DNA of 64,000 nt from an uncultured Muribaculaceae bacterium (GCA_910578665.1 CAJTQU010000005.1:36203-100202), one strand, 5' to 3'. Shown: positions 52,301-61,354, counted from the first letter of the stretch. A program made the numbers and translations. The notes: generated by a model not told the origin, from the letters alone.

Positions 52301-52473
52301 ACATATTTGTCCTGCGTGGGAAAATATGTGACCCAGTCCAGATAAGTGGTCTCGCCTATGCGGTACTCAGAGAAACGCAGCGGCCTTATGACCGGAGCCG
52401 ACAAATCAAGCGTCACCTCTTCGGGAACGGTATAGAGCTGTATGCCCGTATCAGAAATCAGAGAAATCTCCAT
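49318..52473 (-). CDS. SrfB-family protein with Hsp70/actin-like ATPase fold
   Basis: A 1051-residue protein with the three nucleotide-binding motifs of the Hsp70/actin fold: phosphate-1 LVLDIGNSRTFG (about 291), phosphate-2 SLDIGAGTSDLMIC (about 606) and adenosine-loop DIVLLGGRPSSL (about 800). This matches the virulence-factor SrfB family. I start it at MEISLISDTGI (52473), since residues further upstream are a hydrophobic stretch that belongs to the leader region and homologues begin with this polar segment. It is the first gene of a long minus-strand series and so may set its expression. Confidence 0.8.
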   Translation of the reverse strand: MEISLISDTGIQLYTVPEEVTLDLSAPVIRPLRFSEYRIGETTYLDWVTYFPTQDKYVRRGDLQYGGYIAPTGETADEDDINFALLNCLKQEDVMSVGRLNQIIGDRRVSGLEQLEGHWIPVPMFENDMTGQLVEPANWARMLLRPVEEKCTAQKRVYRLVLAFDTRVVADETGMERESPRFDGQALKHYSLCGISRKDIEGLGRVRQAQKENVDVPLILYRYCDMEARPWLNAMLQQLLGSTDLDSLPRGASMKYLVYYIYFVSVMHKLGAIPDVKLYNAAEQVPVRTNLVLDIGNSRTFGLIAEDPLDASFSRCKVLALRDLGTGEVYDEPFDMRLCFKEERFGLETGSRQFHWPSILRLGREAMRHIYGSDRDLHDSEQYDTNHSSPKRYLWDTDPYEGQWKFITEKERVAGPSHSVYVEGLMQQFRSDGSFTPDPAEMGARAAYSRSSLMTFCFIEILLQARMQANSYEWRHHAGSEQRPRRISRIIVTAPTAMTAREQLVLRRCMEEAAVALRRYDVGTYEIPYSPDEDYEKVEIVPSVRDMKMSVEDLDLRRAWNYDEATCCQMVYLYSELRRYMGNTRQFFSLYGKRLNNEASPSLTVASLDIGAGTSDLMICTYRDEGEAIMPTPLFWESFHTAGDDLVKRIITDVILEGPKEAYPGASGIITARLRDEGVANVAEILHGFFGETGSMGVVERRMRKEFNVQVLIPLACHLLDMLHRGEPARTVTWDEVFGGTTRPGRDLTDFFAQKAGFRFEDLEIGYNPAYLNEIVRRVFEISLRKWAAIFYTYKCDIVLLGGRPSSLKEIQRMMQRLMPVTPNRLISMNDYRVGSWYPGATDIGHFSDKKGLVAVGALIAWLAEQGKLPMFKLNAEVLKRSIKPTSEYMGIINTMTGTMQNIVTPEVNTASIGISGFPVYIGCRQLDVEGYPARVLYRLDFDEAALRTAAEAQVARQTGAAPGIPGELLPRDKVAAAAETIRLRTRSHVPLRFTLERDYYTDKEGLRIVDVTDAEGNAVNDNFFQLKLQSRTMGEAEWLDTGVFVLHLGI

Positions 52474-52892
52474 AACAACCAGTTGAATCAGATAATTATA
52501 AGGAACGGCCAGGCTTTTAACTATTTTTTGCACAAGAACAACCACTGCATAAAGCAGCGCACGCACCAGAAGCAAGCACAAACCCTGTCCATTTCCGCCG
52601 GATACCTCAAATTTTACACGAAAACCTGCTGCAAACAATGCTGTTTCCAAAGCTTGCAGCACCAGCAATACAGTATAAGGAATCCACGCCCACAAATTTA
52701 CAAAAAAATCTGAGAAACAATATAATAAAGATATTTAAAATTTTTAAACGGCACATCGGTTTTGGTGAAACAAGTGAACATAACACAGTCGCGGTGGTTA
52801 AAAAAGTATTACGGAGTATAACAAACGTATATTTTCATATTCGGTATAAAATGCTTACCTTTGTCACACAGGAATCACCTTAATACTGCGCC
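52474..52892. other. Divergent regulatory region between the SrfB-like and GH3-like genes
   Basis: A 419-base gap between genes read in opposite directions. For the minus strand, a -7 box TAAATTTG is present at 52700-52693, but the -33 partner is poor and the leader would be over 200 bases. For the plus strand a promoter lies at 52832-52863 (listed separately). The leftward half reads through in frame with hydrophobic residues on the minus strand, but I take this as non-coding leader. I see no RNA gene or repeat. Confidence 0.5.
52832..52863 (+). promoter_or_regulatory. Promoter of the GH3-family gene
   Basis: TTTT (52832-52835), 20 bases, then -7 TACCTTTG (52856-52863), about 30 bases before the ATG at 52893. 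Confidence 0.55.
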
Positions 52893-54440
52893 ATGATAGA
52901 CTTTACCCCGATAGTTAGAGGGCGGTTTATACGCCAGGCCGGGCGTATGGAGCGATGGTCCGGCCGGACCGCGCACGTCCAGGCCGCCGAGCTGCGCCGC
53001 CTGCTGCTGCGTGCGGCCGGCACCGAGACAGGCCGACGCTACGGCTTTGCCGGCATGGCCCGTATGGATGACGGCGCTATGGCGGCACAGTACGCCTCGC
53101 GCGTGCCGGTAGCCGTATACGGGGATATCCGCCCCGATGTCATGCGCATGATGCGCGGTGACCGCGACCTGCTATGGCCCGGCCGCTGCCGTAACTTTGC
53201 ACAATCGAGCGGCACCAGCGACGGAAAGTCAAAATACCTGCCCGTTACTGACGAATCACTGCGATACAACCACTTTGCCGGAGCGTCAGACGCCGTGGCC
53301 GCGTATCTGCGCCTGAATCCCGGCAGCCGCCTGTTTTCCGGACGCGCGCTCATACTGGGAGGATCGTTTGCCAACGAACTGGGCGGCTCACTACCGTCCG
53401 GCACCCGAGTGGGCGATCTGAGCGCCACGCTGATTTCGCGCACACCCTGGCCGGCCTCCATGTTCCGTACCCCGAAACGCGACATAGCGCTCATGGCAGA
53501 CTGGGAAGAGAAGCTGCCTGCCATGGCCCGTGCCGCCGCACGCGCCAATATAACGAATCTGTCGGGCGTTCCGTCGTGGTTCCTAGTGTTGCTGCGCAAG
53601 GTGCTGGAACAGACAGGGGCACCAACCCTGCAGAATATATGGCCTTCACTCGAGGTTTTCTTCCACGGAGGCATATCGTTCAAGCCTTACCGCAGGCAGT
53701 ACGAAGCATTCACACAACCGGATAAAATGCATTTTCTGGAGACATACAACGCCTCCGAAGGCTTCTTCGCAGTACAGACCGATTTTTCCGACCCTGCCCT
53801 GCAGTTACTGCTTGACAGGGGCGTATATTACGAATTCGCCCCACTCGGCCCCGACGGACATTTCGGCACTCCGGTGGGTATAGCCGACACTGTGCGCGGA
53901 CAGACATACGCCTTGATAATCACTGCCTGCAACGGGCTGTGGCGGTACAGTCTGGGCGACACCGTGCGTATGGAAGATCCAGACCGCGGACGTATCACCA
54001 TAGCCGGACGCACCAAAAGCTTTATCAACGCTTTCGGCGAAGAACTAATGGAGCATAACGCCGAAGAGGGCATAGCCGGTGCCTGCAATCTGACCGGCGC
54101 CCGTGTGTCCAACTATACTGCCGCTCCTGTCTACGCATCCGGCGGACAGCGCGGACGTCACCGCTGGCTCATAGAGTGGGACAAGGCTCCTGACGACAAT
54201 GCCGCTTTCGCTTCCGCTCTAGACCGCGGACTGCAGCAGGCAAACTCAGACTACCAGGCCAAACGTGCCGGGAATATATTCCTTGATCCCCCCGAAGTGG
54301 TCAGCGCCCCGGCAGGCACGTTCGACCGCTGGCTGCTAACCCACGGCTCAGGCAAACTCGGCGGACAGCGCAAGGTGCCGAGGCTGTGTCCCACCCCGGA
54401 AATAATGGACCAGCTACTGGACATGTGCCGGCACACATGA
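52893..54440 (+). CDS. GH3-family acyl-adenylate-type protein
   Basis: A 515-residue protein of the GH3 family, named after plant auxin-responsive enzymes that adenylate carboxylic acids and join them to amino acids. The ATP/AMP motif FAQSSGTSDGKSKYLP is near residue 106, with FHGGISFKPYRRQYE near 256, FLETYNASEGFFAVQ near 280 and the C-terminal hinge GRTKSFINAFGEELMEHN. Bacterial members are widespread in Bacteroidota but substrates are not known. Transcribed alone from its own promoter and followed by a 12-bp hairpin. Confidence 0.87.
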   Translation: MIDFTPIVRGRFIRQAGRMERWSGRTAHVQAAELRRLLLRAAGTETGRRYGFAGMARMDDGAMAAQYASRVPVAVYGDIRPDVMRMMRGDRDLLWPGRCRNFAQSSGTSDGKSKYLPVTDESLRYNHFAGASDAVAAYLRLNPGSRLFSGRALILGGSFANELGGSLPSGTRVGDLSATLISRTPWPASMFRTPKRDIALMADWEEKLPAMARAAARANITNLSGVPSWFLVLLRKVLEQTGAPTLQNIWPSLEVFFHGGISFKPYRRQYEAFTQPDKMHFLETYNASEGFFAVQTDFSDPALQLLLDRGVYYEFAPLGPDGHFGTPVGIADTVRGQTYALIITACNGLWRYSLGDTVRMEDPDRGRITIAGRTKSFINAFGEELMEHNAEEGIAGACNLTGARVSNYTAAPVYASGGQRGRHRWLIEWDKAPDDNAAFASALDRGLQQANSDYQAKRAGNIFLDPPEVVSAPAGTFDRWLLTHGSGKLGGQRKVPRLCPTPEIMDQLLDMCRHT

Positions 54441-54459
54441 CACTACTCTCCACAACCCG

Positions 54460-54494
54460 GGTTTAAAGAAGCTATTCCGAAACTTCTTTAAACC
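54460..54494 (+). terminator. Terminator-like hairpin after the GH3-family gene
   Basis: Perfect 12-bp arms (GGTTTAAAGAAG at 54460-54471, complement at 54483-54494) around an 11-base loop, about 20 bases after the stop. It lacks a long T run. Confidence 0.55.
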
Positions 54495-54626
54495 ATATGC
54501 CGTGCGCAGACGTAAAACTGGCTGCCATAACCTTTTTGTTCGCTAAAACCAACCGTGGCAAACAACCATACAAGGACAAAAACAGAGAAGTATCAAAAAT
54601 AAGGCTGAAAAAAATACTGCGAAAAT

Positions 54627-54657
54627 TTTGTAATATAAAATAATAAACCTAAATTTG
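54627..54657 (+). promoter_or_regulatory. Promoter of the 1506-residue exported protein gene
   Basis: Consensus -33 TTTG (54627-54630), 19 bases, -7 TAAATTTG (54650-54657). The expected start is near 54663, 180 bases before the ATG. Confidence 0.7.
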
Positions 54658-54843
54658 CGCTCTACGATATACGCTTTTTCAAATATACTACCTATTGATC
54701 CCGTCCAACCGATTTGAGATGGACAAAAGTTTTTAATGATTACGGATGGAGCCGGCTTACACGGCCAATGGTGTATACTTCCTGAGCCTATAACAACGTA
54801 ACTTGAAAAAAACAACTACTTATCAATCACTAAACTACCTATT

Positions 54844-57800
54844 ATGAGAAAATTGACAACATTGTGTCTGACATTTCTCATAGGCCTGGCTACAATGATG
54901 GCCGCCACTCCAGAGAGGGTGGCCAGAGTTCCGAAAGTGCGCATGAGCAATTCGGGACTTAGAGCTGTGTCTATGCCCACCAGACAGAATCACGCCAAAA
55001 GCGTTCTGCCGACTATCGGCACTGAAGCACAAACTGCATTTGCTGCCAGAATGGCAAATGGACCCATGAAAGCCGGCCCGACAGGATCCACCGTCTACGG
55101 ATGGCTCGGCTACTCTACCAAATCAACCAGCCCCACCGGATTCTGCGAAATATTTGCCGACGGAACATACGCCGGACCGCAATATGACAATGACTACGCG
55201 GTAACAGCGGCATACATCAGAAAGGGCAAGGTAAATGTATTCGCCCGTATGGAATTCCTCGGCATGACCCTGTTCAACGGCATCATGGAATATGACATGC
55301 AGGGCAAACTGCTCAACACCATAAACCTAACTACTTCCGACCATACACAGGACGTGCTCACCGTGGCCTACGACCCTGCCGCCGACAAACTGTACGGCTA
55401 TACTCTCAATGCCAACGGTGACGCATATATGTTTTTTTCCGCCCCTGGCAGCAACCCGGCCAGTTTCACAGCCATACCGACCACTGAGACATGCACGGCT
55501 ATGACATGGGACGCCGTACACGGCAAACTCATCGGTATAAACCTCGGAAATAAACTCATGGAGATCGATCCTGCCACCGGCGCCACAAAGACACTTGCTT
55601 ACGCCCCGGTGGAAAGCGAATTTATAAGCGGACTGTGCTACAGTCCGATAGACGGATGTTATCTGTGGAACGCCAATACTACATATGACGGCAGCGACAA
55701 ATCGTATTTCTACAAGATCTCTTATCCGGACTACACGTTTACAAAAGTATACGAATACCAGTACACCGAGCAGTTCATGAGCTTCATGTGTACCGACACT
55801 CGCGACATTGATCCCAAAGCTCCGGCCGCCCCATTGATCGACAACGTGGTACTGGGCACCGAAGAGCCACAGGCACTTATCTACTACACAATCCCCACCA
55901 CTACTTTCGACGGAGCGACCGTTACGGAACGTTTCGACTATGTGTGCGAAGTTGACGGCAAGGAGTACACTTCCGGAACCGTGGCTCCCGGTAACGGCGG
56001 CAACCCGTTTATGATCAACTATGTGGATATATCCGAAGGAAAACACATTTTCACCCTCAAACTCTCGCTCAAAGGCAAAATGGGTCCGGAAGCATCACGC
56101 GAGCTTTATGTGGGATATGACACTCCGCTGACACCGCAGAATGTGCAACTCACTCCCGAAGGAATCAGCTGGGAGGCTGTCACGCAGGGTGTGAACAACG
56201 GCGTCATAGACCTAGACAACCTCACATACCGAGTGAGCGTGGACGGCAAAGAGGTGGCACGCGATGTGAAAGGCACCAAGTATGACTACACGCTGCCCGA
56301 AGGCGAACTCGCGCTGCACCGCGCCAGCGTAGTGGCCGTGAACCACGACCATGTGTCAGAAGCAGGCCTATCCAACGGTATGGTGGCCGGCAAACCCCTG
56401 TCTCTGCCACAGACCATAGTACCCACCGAAGACCAGTTCCAGCTCTGTTCCACCATAGACGCCAACAATGACGGCCGCAGCTTCATGTACAATCATGATA
56501 ACAACGGCGATGAGACTTTCTGCTATATTTATGCCGCCGGCACCCCTGCCGATGACTACGCGGTTCTGCCATGTATGAATTTTGACAACGCATCCGCCAT
56601 ATACCGCGTATCACTTGACGCGGCATGCTCCGATGACATGGCACCCGAAGCTTTCGAGGTGTATGTCGGGACAGCTCCGACCAAAGAAGCCATGACACAG
56701 TGCGTGATAGAACGCACCGTGGTACCGCACACCTCATATGCGAGATACGACGCCCTGTTCAGAGTGCCTGCCGCAGGCAACTATTATGTGGCCGTAAGGG
56801 CTGTCTCTGACCCGGACCGCTACTACCTGTTCGTACGCAACGTGACCGTAGAAAAGACCGATATAGCTCCCGGAGCACCGGCCGCGGCAACCGAAATCCA
56901 GGCTACACCGATGGCACAGGGCCAGCTGAAAGCCACTGTGGAATTCAAGATGCCTGCCACAACTATCGACGGCAACACAATCGCCGCATCTGAAAACCTG
57001 AAAGCCACTGTAAGCACCACTGCCGGATCTGCCGATGTAACCGGCACACCGGGCAAGAAGGTCAGCGTGGAAGTACCCACGGTACAAGGAGACAACATTG
57101 TCAACATCACTGTATCGTCATCAAAAGGCCCCGGCGCCACAGCGCGTGCCAGCGTGTTCACAGGCGTTGACCGTCCCGACGTGGTCACAAATCTGCGTAT
57201 GGACGCGTCTGAAGACAACATGACACTGCATATGACATGGGAGCCTCCCACAACAGGTGTCAACGGCGGATACTGCGCCCCCACAGGACTGTCCTACTAC
57301 CTGTGCACATATGAGAACGGCTCATGGAACATAGGTGACAAAATCGGTATCGACATACTCAGCTTCGACATACGTCTGCAGGCCGATGCCAAACAAACCC
57401 TGTACCGCTACGGTATCCTGGCCGAAAACGAAGCCGGCCGCGGTGACTATCTGAGCACAGCGGTATGCGTGGGCGGCAAACCATACGACATGCCTTTTGC
57501 CGAATCTTTCGCCGACCAGTCATATAAATACGGACCCATCGTTATCATGAAGCCCGATGAGACATACACCGGCCAATGGAACATCGTAGATCCTTCAGCC
57601 CTCGGACCTCAGTTCGCATACCCCGGTCTGGAACACGCTCTTGCCTGCTACAATGAGGCTGACGGCCCCGGCAAAGCTCTTGTGGGAGTATCCAAGGTAA
57701 GCACGGAAGGTTCGACATCTGCCAGCTTCCAGCTAACATTCTACTACGGTCTCGGTGCCGACATTGAAGTACTGGCCGCAACCTACGGTGATGAAGAACC

Positions 57801-59364
57801 CCAGTCTATCGGAAAAATAAGCGATCTCAACCAGGCCAACCTCTCTATGGGTTACAACGATGTAAACTTCGTGCTGCCTGAAAAATTCCAAAACAGGAAA
57901 TGGGTGCAGTTCTACCTGCGTACCATAATGGAAAACGATGAACAAGTGGCCATAATACCGCAGTACAAGGTGATCGAGCAGAAAGCACATGACCTGGCCG
58001 TGACGATCGAAGGCCCCTCGTGCATCTATATAGACCGCGAGGCTACTGCCACAGCCGTAATAACCAACGCAGGCACCCAGAGCGCAGACATGCGCTCCGG
58101 CAAATGGACTATTGCAACTAAGGAGGGCCGACAGATAGCCGTCGAGGCAGTGCCGGCAGCAAACACCACCCTGGCTCCGGGAGAAAGCACAAAGATCTCA
58201 TACAAATTTACTCCCGATGCCGAATACGGACAATACGCACGTATTTCGTATGCTTTTGATACAGAAGACGACAAGGCGGACAACGACAAGGCCGAGTATG
58301 TGCTCTGGCTCGAAGTGTCAAAAGAACCCGTTATCGTAGACCTGCATGCCACCGACAGCGGCGATGACTTCATCGATCTGGCATGGACAGAGCCTAAGAT
58401 AGGGTTTGCCATGGAAAGCTTTGAAAATGAAACTCCCGACGTGCAGCTGCCTGCTACAATCGGCAAATTCAAGAACATAGACGGTGACGACATGTACACA
58501 TACGGTATGGAAGGCATACCCGGTTCTTTCCCCAAGGGTGCGTTTACTGTATGGAGTGCCCAGAAAGTCAACTCGATATTGGGACAGACTGCGATCTATG
58601 CCGGACACGGTGACAAATTCCTAATCGCTTTCTCTCCTGCCGAATCAAGCACCGGCAACGGTGTGGACGATGCCGACGACTGGCTGATATCTCCGGCTGT
58701 AGAGGGCGGAAGCCAGATAAGTTTCGCAGTAGCCGCGATTTCGGCTGAATTTGTGGAAACCATCGAGGTACTGTATTCTACCACCGACGACGACACCAAT
58801 TCGTTCAAGCTGCTTGACACCTACGATATAAGCGATCCGTACTGGAAAGTGCTGGCAGCCACACTGCCCGAAGATGCCAGGTATTTCGCCATACGCTATG
58901 TAAGTAACGACAAGTATGCGGTTCTGATAGACATGATCAATTATGTTCCCGAGGGTGAAACAGTATCCGTGCTGGGATATGAAATTATCCGTGACGGCAA
59001 TGTGATCGCGCCCAATTCCAACAGCAAGGGACGCTACCGCGACGCCACTATCACCGACCGTGACGCCATATACGCATACAACATCGTGCCCCTGCTCTCC
59101 GACGGCACCAGAGGCAAAATATCCAATACAGCCTACCTACAGGCATCCGGTGTCAACGAGGTGACAGGCCAGACCACACTCCTGTACACAACTGCCGGAA
59201 CAATCCACGCCGTAGGTTTCAAAGGCTGCCGACTGGCTGTCTACACTACTGACGGCAAGATGATTGCAAGCCTGCACGCCACAGAGCACGATACAATAGA
59301 AGTACCTGCCGGAATCTACATGGTGAAAGCCGGCAACGAGACTTACAAGGTTATAGTAAGATAA
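54844..59364 (+). CDS. Large T9SS-exported adhesin-like protein with FN3 and choice-of-anchor J domains
   Basis: A 1506-residue secreted protein. It has a signal peptide (LTTLCLTFLIGLATMMAA), then a propeller-like segment (about 80-320), several fibronectin type III-like modules (APAAPLIDNVVLG; VTNLRMDASEDNMTLHMTWEP; HDLAVTIEGPSCIYIDREATA), and two choice-of-anchor J/cleaved-adhesin-like domains (MPFAESFADQSYKYGP; FAMESFENETPDVQ...DADDWLISPAVEG). The C-terminal ~75 residues (CRLAVYTTDGKMIASLHA to AGIYMVKAGNETYKVIVR) are a T9SS type A sorting domain. Adhesion or protein binding at the surface is inferred. It has its own promoter and a 27-bp terminator. Confidence 0.8.
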   Translation: MRKLTTLCLTFLIGLATMMAATPERVARVPKVRMSNSGLRAVSMPTRQNHAKSVLPTIGTEAQTAFAARMANGPMKAGPTGSTVYGWLGYSTKSTSPTGFCEIFADGTYAGPQYDNDYAVTAAYIRKGKVNVFARMEFLGMTLFNGIMEYDMQGKLLNTINLTTSDHTQDVLTVAYDPAADKLYGYTLNANGDAYMFFSAPGSNPASFTAIPTTETCTAMTWDAVHGKLIGINLGNKLMEIDPATGATKTLAYAPVESEFISGLCYSPIDGCYLWNANTTYDGSDKSYFYKISYPDYTFTKVYEYQYTEQFMSFMCTDTRDIDPKAPAAPLIDNVVLGTEEPQALIYYTIPTTTFDGATVTERFDYVCEVDGKEYTSGTVAPGNGGNPFMINYVDISEGKHIFTLKLSLKGKMGPEASRELYVGYDTPLTPQNVQLTPEGISWEAVTQGVNNGVIDLDNLTYRVSVDGKEVARDVKGTKYDYTLPEGELALHRASVVAVNHDHVSEAGLSNGMVAGKPLSLPQTIVPTEDQFQLCSTIDANNDGRSFMYNHDNNGDETFCYIYAAGTPADDYAVLPCMNFDNASAIYRVSLDAACSDDMAPEAFEVYVGTAPTKEAMTQCVIERTVVPHTSYARYDALFRVPAAGNYYVAVRAVSDPDRYYLFVRNVTVEKTDIAPGAPAAATEIQATPMAQGQLKATVEFKMPATTIDGNTIAASENLKATVSTTAGSADVTGTPGKKVSVEVPTVQGDNIVNITVSSSKGPGATARASVFTGVDRPDVVTNLRMDASEDNMTLHMTWEPPTTGVNGGYCAPTGLSYYLCTYENGSWNIGDKIGIDILSFDIRLQADAKQTLYRYGILAENEAGRGDYLSTAVCVGGKPYDMPFAESFADQSYKYGPIVIMKPDETYTGQWNIVDPSALGPQFAYPGLEHALACYNEADGPGKALVGVSKVSTEGSTSASFQLTFYYGLGADIEVLAATYGDEEPQSIGKISDLNQANLSMGYNDVNFVLPEKFQNRKWVQFYLRTIMENDEQVAIIPQYKVIEQKAHDLAVTIEGPSCIYIDREATATAVITNAGTQSADMRSGKWTIATKEGRQIAVEAVPAANTTLAPGESTKISYKFTPDAEYGQYARISYAFDTEDDKADNDKAEYVLWLEVSKEPVIVDLHATDSGDDFIDLAWTEPKIGFAMESFENETPDVQLPATIGKFKNIDGDDMYTYGMEGIPGSFPKGAFTVWSAQKVNSILGQTAIYAGHGDKFLIAFSPAESSTGNGVDDADDWLISPAVEGGSQISFAVAAISAEFVETIEVLYSTTDDDTNSFKLLDTYDISDPYWKVLAATLPEDARYFAIRYVSNDKYAVLIDMINYVPEGETVSVLGYEIIRDGNVIAPNSNSKGRYRDATITDRDAIYAYNIVPLLSDGTRGKISNTAYLQASGVNEVTGQTTLLYTTAGTIHAVGFKGCRLAVYTTDGKMIASLHATEHDTIEVPAGIYMVKAGNETYKVIVR

Positions 59365-59370
59365 CTTTAA

Positions 59371-59430
59371 TGTCCTATATAAAAATAATGGCGGTGCTAT
59401 AAGGCACCGCCATTATTTTTATATAGGACA
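59371..59430. terminator. Strong bidirectional terminator
   Basis: Perfect 27-bp arms (59371-59397 and 59404-59430) around TATAAG, GC-rich near the loop and A/T-rich at the base, giving a T tract in both directions. Lies between convergent genes. Confidence 0.92.
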
Positions 59431-59462
59431 TTGTCTAAAAGACATGTCGCGCCCCCCTTTGG

Positions 59463-60278
59463 TCAAAGCAGCTTCTCAGGCTGTCTGGGTACTCTGAAAT
59501 TGGCCGAGAGCAACGGAGCATAAGGCGTGCGGAACACACGCGCTCCCTGGCCGCATCCCTTGACACATGCGCAGCACCGTATGCACAAATCCTGGTCGGT
59601 GAGCAATGGTTCTGAAGAGCGTATAGCCCCTGTAGGACACAAAGAGACACACTGGCCGCAACCAGTGCACAAACAAGCGTCTACAGCCGGGACACGGGGA
59701 TTCTGCCCGGGCACACTGTGCAACAGGGTCACACCCTCGATAAAACGACGGCGCGCGTCATCCGGCACAGGTACATGTTCCATACATGCAGCATCTACTT
59801 CGGCTGCGCCAACGCCGCCCTCCATAAGCTTGATACGTACATCGCGGCCGAACTGCTCGGCCACAGCCAGATCGTCACTATCAGGCCGTCCCGGCGCTAT
59901 AGGAAATTCAGCGGTGCTATACGAATGTTCGCCCACAAACGCCGCTGCCGCCACAACACGCAGACCGGCTTTACGCAAAAAGACACACAACTCGTCAAGC
60001 GCCCCTTCGTAGTCACGGTTGCCATATACGGCTATTGCAACCGCGGCCGCACCCTCGGAAGACAACTCTGCGAGTCTCTGCAGCGCGACAGGCGCCGGAT
60101 GTCCGCCATACACAGGCACTGCCGCCACGACCACACCGTCTGACGGCACCACAAGGCGTCCCGAACCTTTATAAGTCACGTCAATATCATTACAAACGAA
60201 GCCAAGACCGCCGGCCACGGCACGTGCCACCCGGCGCGATGTGCCGGTAGGAGAAAATGTTATCAGATATGTTTCCAT
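59463..60278 (-). CDS. Flavodoxin-ferredoxin fusion (EFR1-type)
   Basis: A 271-residue redox protein. The N-terminal flavodoxin-like domain starts LITFSPTGTSRRVARAVA (FMN phosphate loop), with AAVPVYGGHPAPVA following. The C-terminal part holds two [4Fe-4S] ferredoxin motifs: CLCTGCGQCVSLCPTG and CIRCCACVKGCGQGA. EFR1-type proteins are thought to pass electrons to unknown partners. I start it at METYLITF (60278); an upstream start adds only hydrophobic residues that overlap a hairpin. No neighbouring partner enzyme is seen. Confidence 0.85.
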   Translation of the reverse strand: METYLITFSPTGTSRRVARAVAGGLGFVCNDIDVTYKGSGRLVVPSDGVVVAAVPVYGGHPAPVALQRLAELSSEGAAAVAIAVYGNRDYEGALDELCVFLRKAGLRVVAAAAFVGEHSYSTAEFPIAPGRPDSDDLAVAEQFGRDVRIKLMEGGVGAAEVDAACMEHVPVPDDARRRFIEGVTLLHSVPGQNPRVPAVDACLCTGCGQCVSLCPTGAIRSSEPLLTDQDLCIRCCACVKGCGQGARVFRTPYAPLLSANFRVPRQPEKLL

Positions 60279-60280
60279 AA

Positions 60281-60325
60281 ACCACCAAAACCCCGGCAGC
60301 AATCTGTAACAGACACGCCGCCGGG
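60281..60325 (-). terminator. Terminator of the PadR/PspC unit
   Basis: On the minus strand, stem 60325-60317 pairs with 60300-60292 (one mismatch), with a T-rich run (GTTTTGGTGGTTT) after it. It ends the transcript from the PspC-like gene. Confidence 0.55.
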
Positions 60326-60362
60326 AAACTTTGTCATCAAAAAAATTATTTAATCACTAAAA

Positions 60363-61352
60363 TCAGCATGCTATAGAAAATGCTATCACCGCCGTGATTA
60401 TGGCCGCCACTTCGCACACACCGCCTATGATCCATGTAATAGTCGATGCTCCTCGCGTCTTGAATATGACACTGCACGCTGCCCACACCATGGCTATACA
60501 TGGAACCAGCACTGCGATACAGATGCTGACACACCCGAGCCAGGCGCCTGTCTCCATTATATTGTGCCCCATCACCCCGGTGCTGAACAACGAGACGGAA
60601 CCACGCGTGACCATGACAAGCCCCATGCCTGCCAGCACTATTATGGCCACTGCCATGGCCGCGCCCACAGAAGCCGATATAATGCCGACTATACCCATAA
60701 ACAGGTTACCCAGTATCTGTAGCGGCGTTGTCGAATTCTGACGGCGCATGTTATCGGTCATTACTATCGAACCGATATTGTCTACCGTGGGGGCCTGCCC
60801 GAGTTGTTCCAGCTGTTGCTCGGGCGTCTTGGCCAAAGGCAGAGCAATCCACAATACGCAATAGATAACAAAAAGAGGAAAGAAACCGCTTATAAACCCT
60901 ATAAGGAGCAGCAGTATCCGCACCAGATTAGTATTCCAGCCGGCATACAGGCACAAACCGCTTACCACACCTCCCAGCACCCTGTCGGTAGAACAACGGT
61001 AAAACTTCTTCGGCACAGACACCGGCGCCGGAGGCGGTGTCTGTGCCCCGGCATGCCGGGGGCCGGCGGTCTCGTCAGGATCGTCGGCTTCGCCGCCGGC
61101 TATATCCTTCGGACTGCCCACCGTGGCTATCACATAGTCAACCTCTGCACGCGTCACGACCAACAGACCGCCCTGCTGCTTCTCACTGAAAATCTCGCAT
61201 ATACGCCCCTCAATGTCACTCACGATCTCCTGCCCCTCAGCACCCTTGAAAACCTGCGAGAGCGAACTGAGATACTCCAGCAGCAGCGCATAGGCATCCT
61301 CCTCTATATTGAATATCCGGCCTGATATGCTTACTGAAAATGTACGTTTCAT
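60363..61352 (-). CDS. PspC-domain membrane protein
   Basis: A 329-residue inner-membrane protein. Residues 1-70 are a cytoplasmic domain common to the Bacteroidota PspC-like proteins (FSVSISGRIFNIEEDAYALL). A PspC motif follows: KKFYRCSTDRVLGGVVSGLC near 114, then about five hydrophobic spans. In Gram-negatives PspC senses envelope stress, but here the pairing with a PadR regulator suggests a regulated membrane sensor. It begins two bases after the padR stop, so the two are co-transcribed and translationally coupled. Confidence 0.83.
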   Translation of the reverse strand: MKRTFSVSISGRIFNIEEDAYALLLEYLSSLSQVFKGAEGQEIVSDIEGRICEIFSEKQQGGLLVVTRAEVDYVIATVGSPKDIAGGEADDPDETAGPRHAGAQTPPPAPVSVPKKFYRCSTDRVLGGVVSGLCLYAGWNTNLVRILLLLIGFISGFFPLFVIYCVLWIALPLAKTPEQQLEQLGQAPTVDNIGSIVMTDNMRRQNSTTPLQILGNLFMGIVGIISASVGAAMAVAIIVLAGMGLVMVTRGSVSLFSTGVMGHNIMETGAWLGCVSICIAVLVPCIAMVWAACSVIFKTRGASTITWIIGGVCEVAAIITAVIAFSIAC

Positions 61353-61354
61353 AA

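Larger units (their letters stand above)
54441..54843 (+). other. Intergenic region before the large T9SS-exported protein gene
   Basis: A 403-base gap. It holds the hairpin of the GH3-family gene and a good promoter at 54627-54657, which leaves a leader of about 180 bases. In that leader I see no riboswitch motif or convincing small ORF. Confidence 0.5.

Noticed and set aside
52474..52695. N-terminal extension of the SrfB-like protein by 74 residues
   Set aside because: The extra residues are hydrophobic and unlike the family start; the ATG at 52473 fits the homologous N-terminus better.
51670..52713. Open frame of 347 codons opposite the SrfB-like gene
   Set aside because: Shadow of the Hsp70-like gene; low-complexity His/Gln-rich product.
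54543..54815. 90-codon minus-strand frame before the large exported protein
   Set aside because: Overlaps the promoter and leader of a real gene, shows no codon bias or motif.
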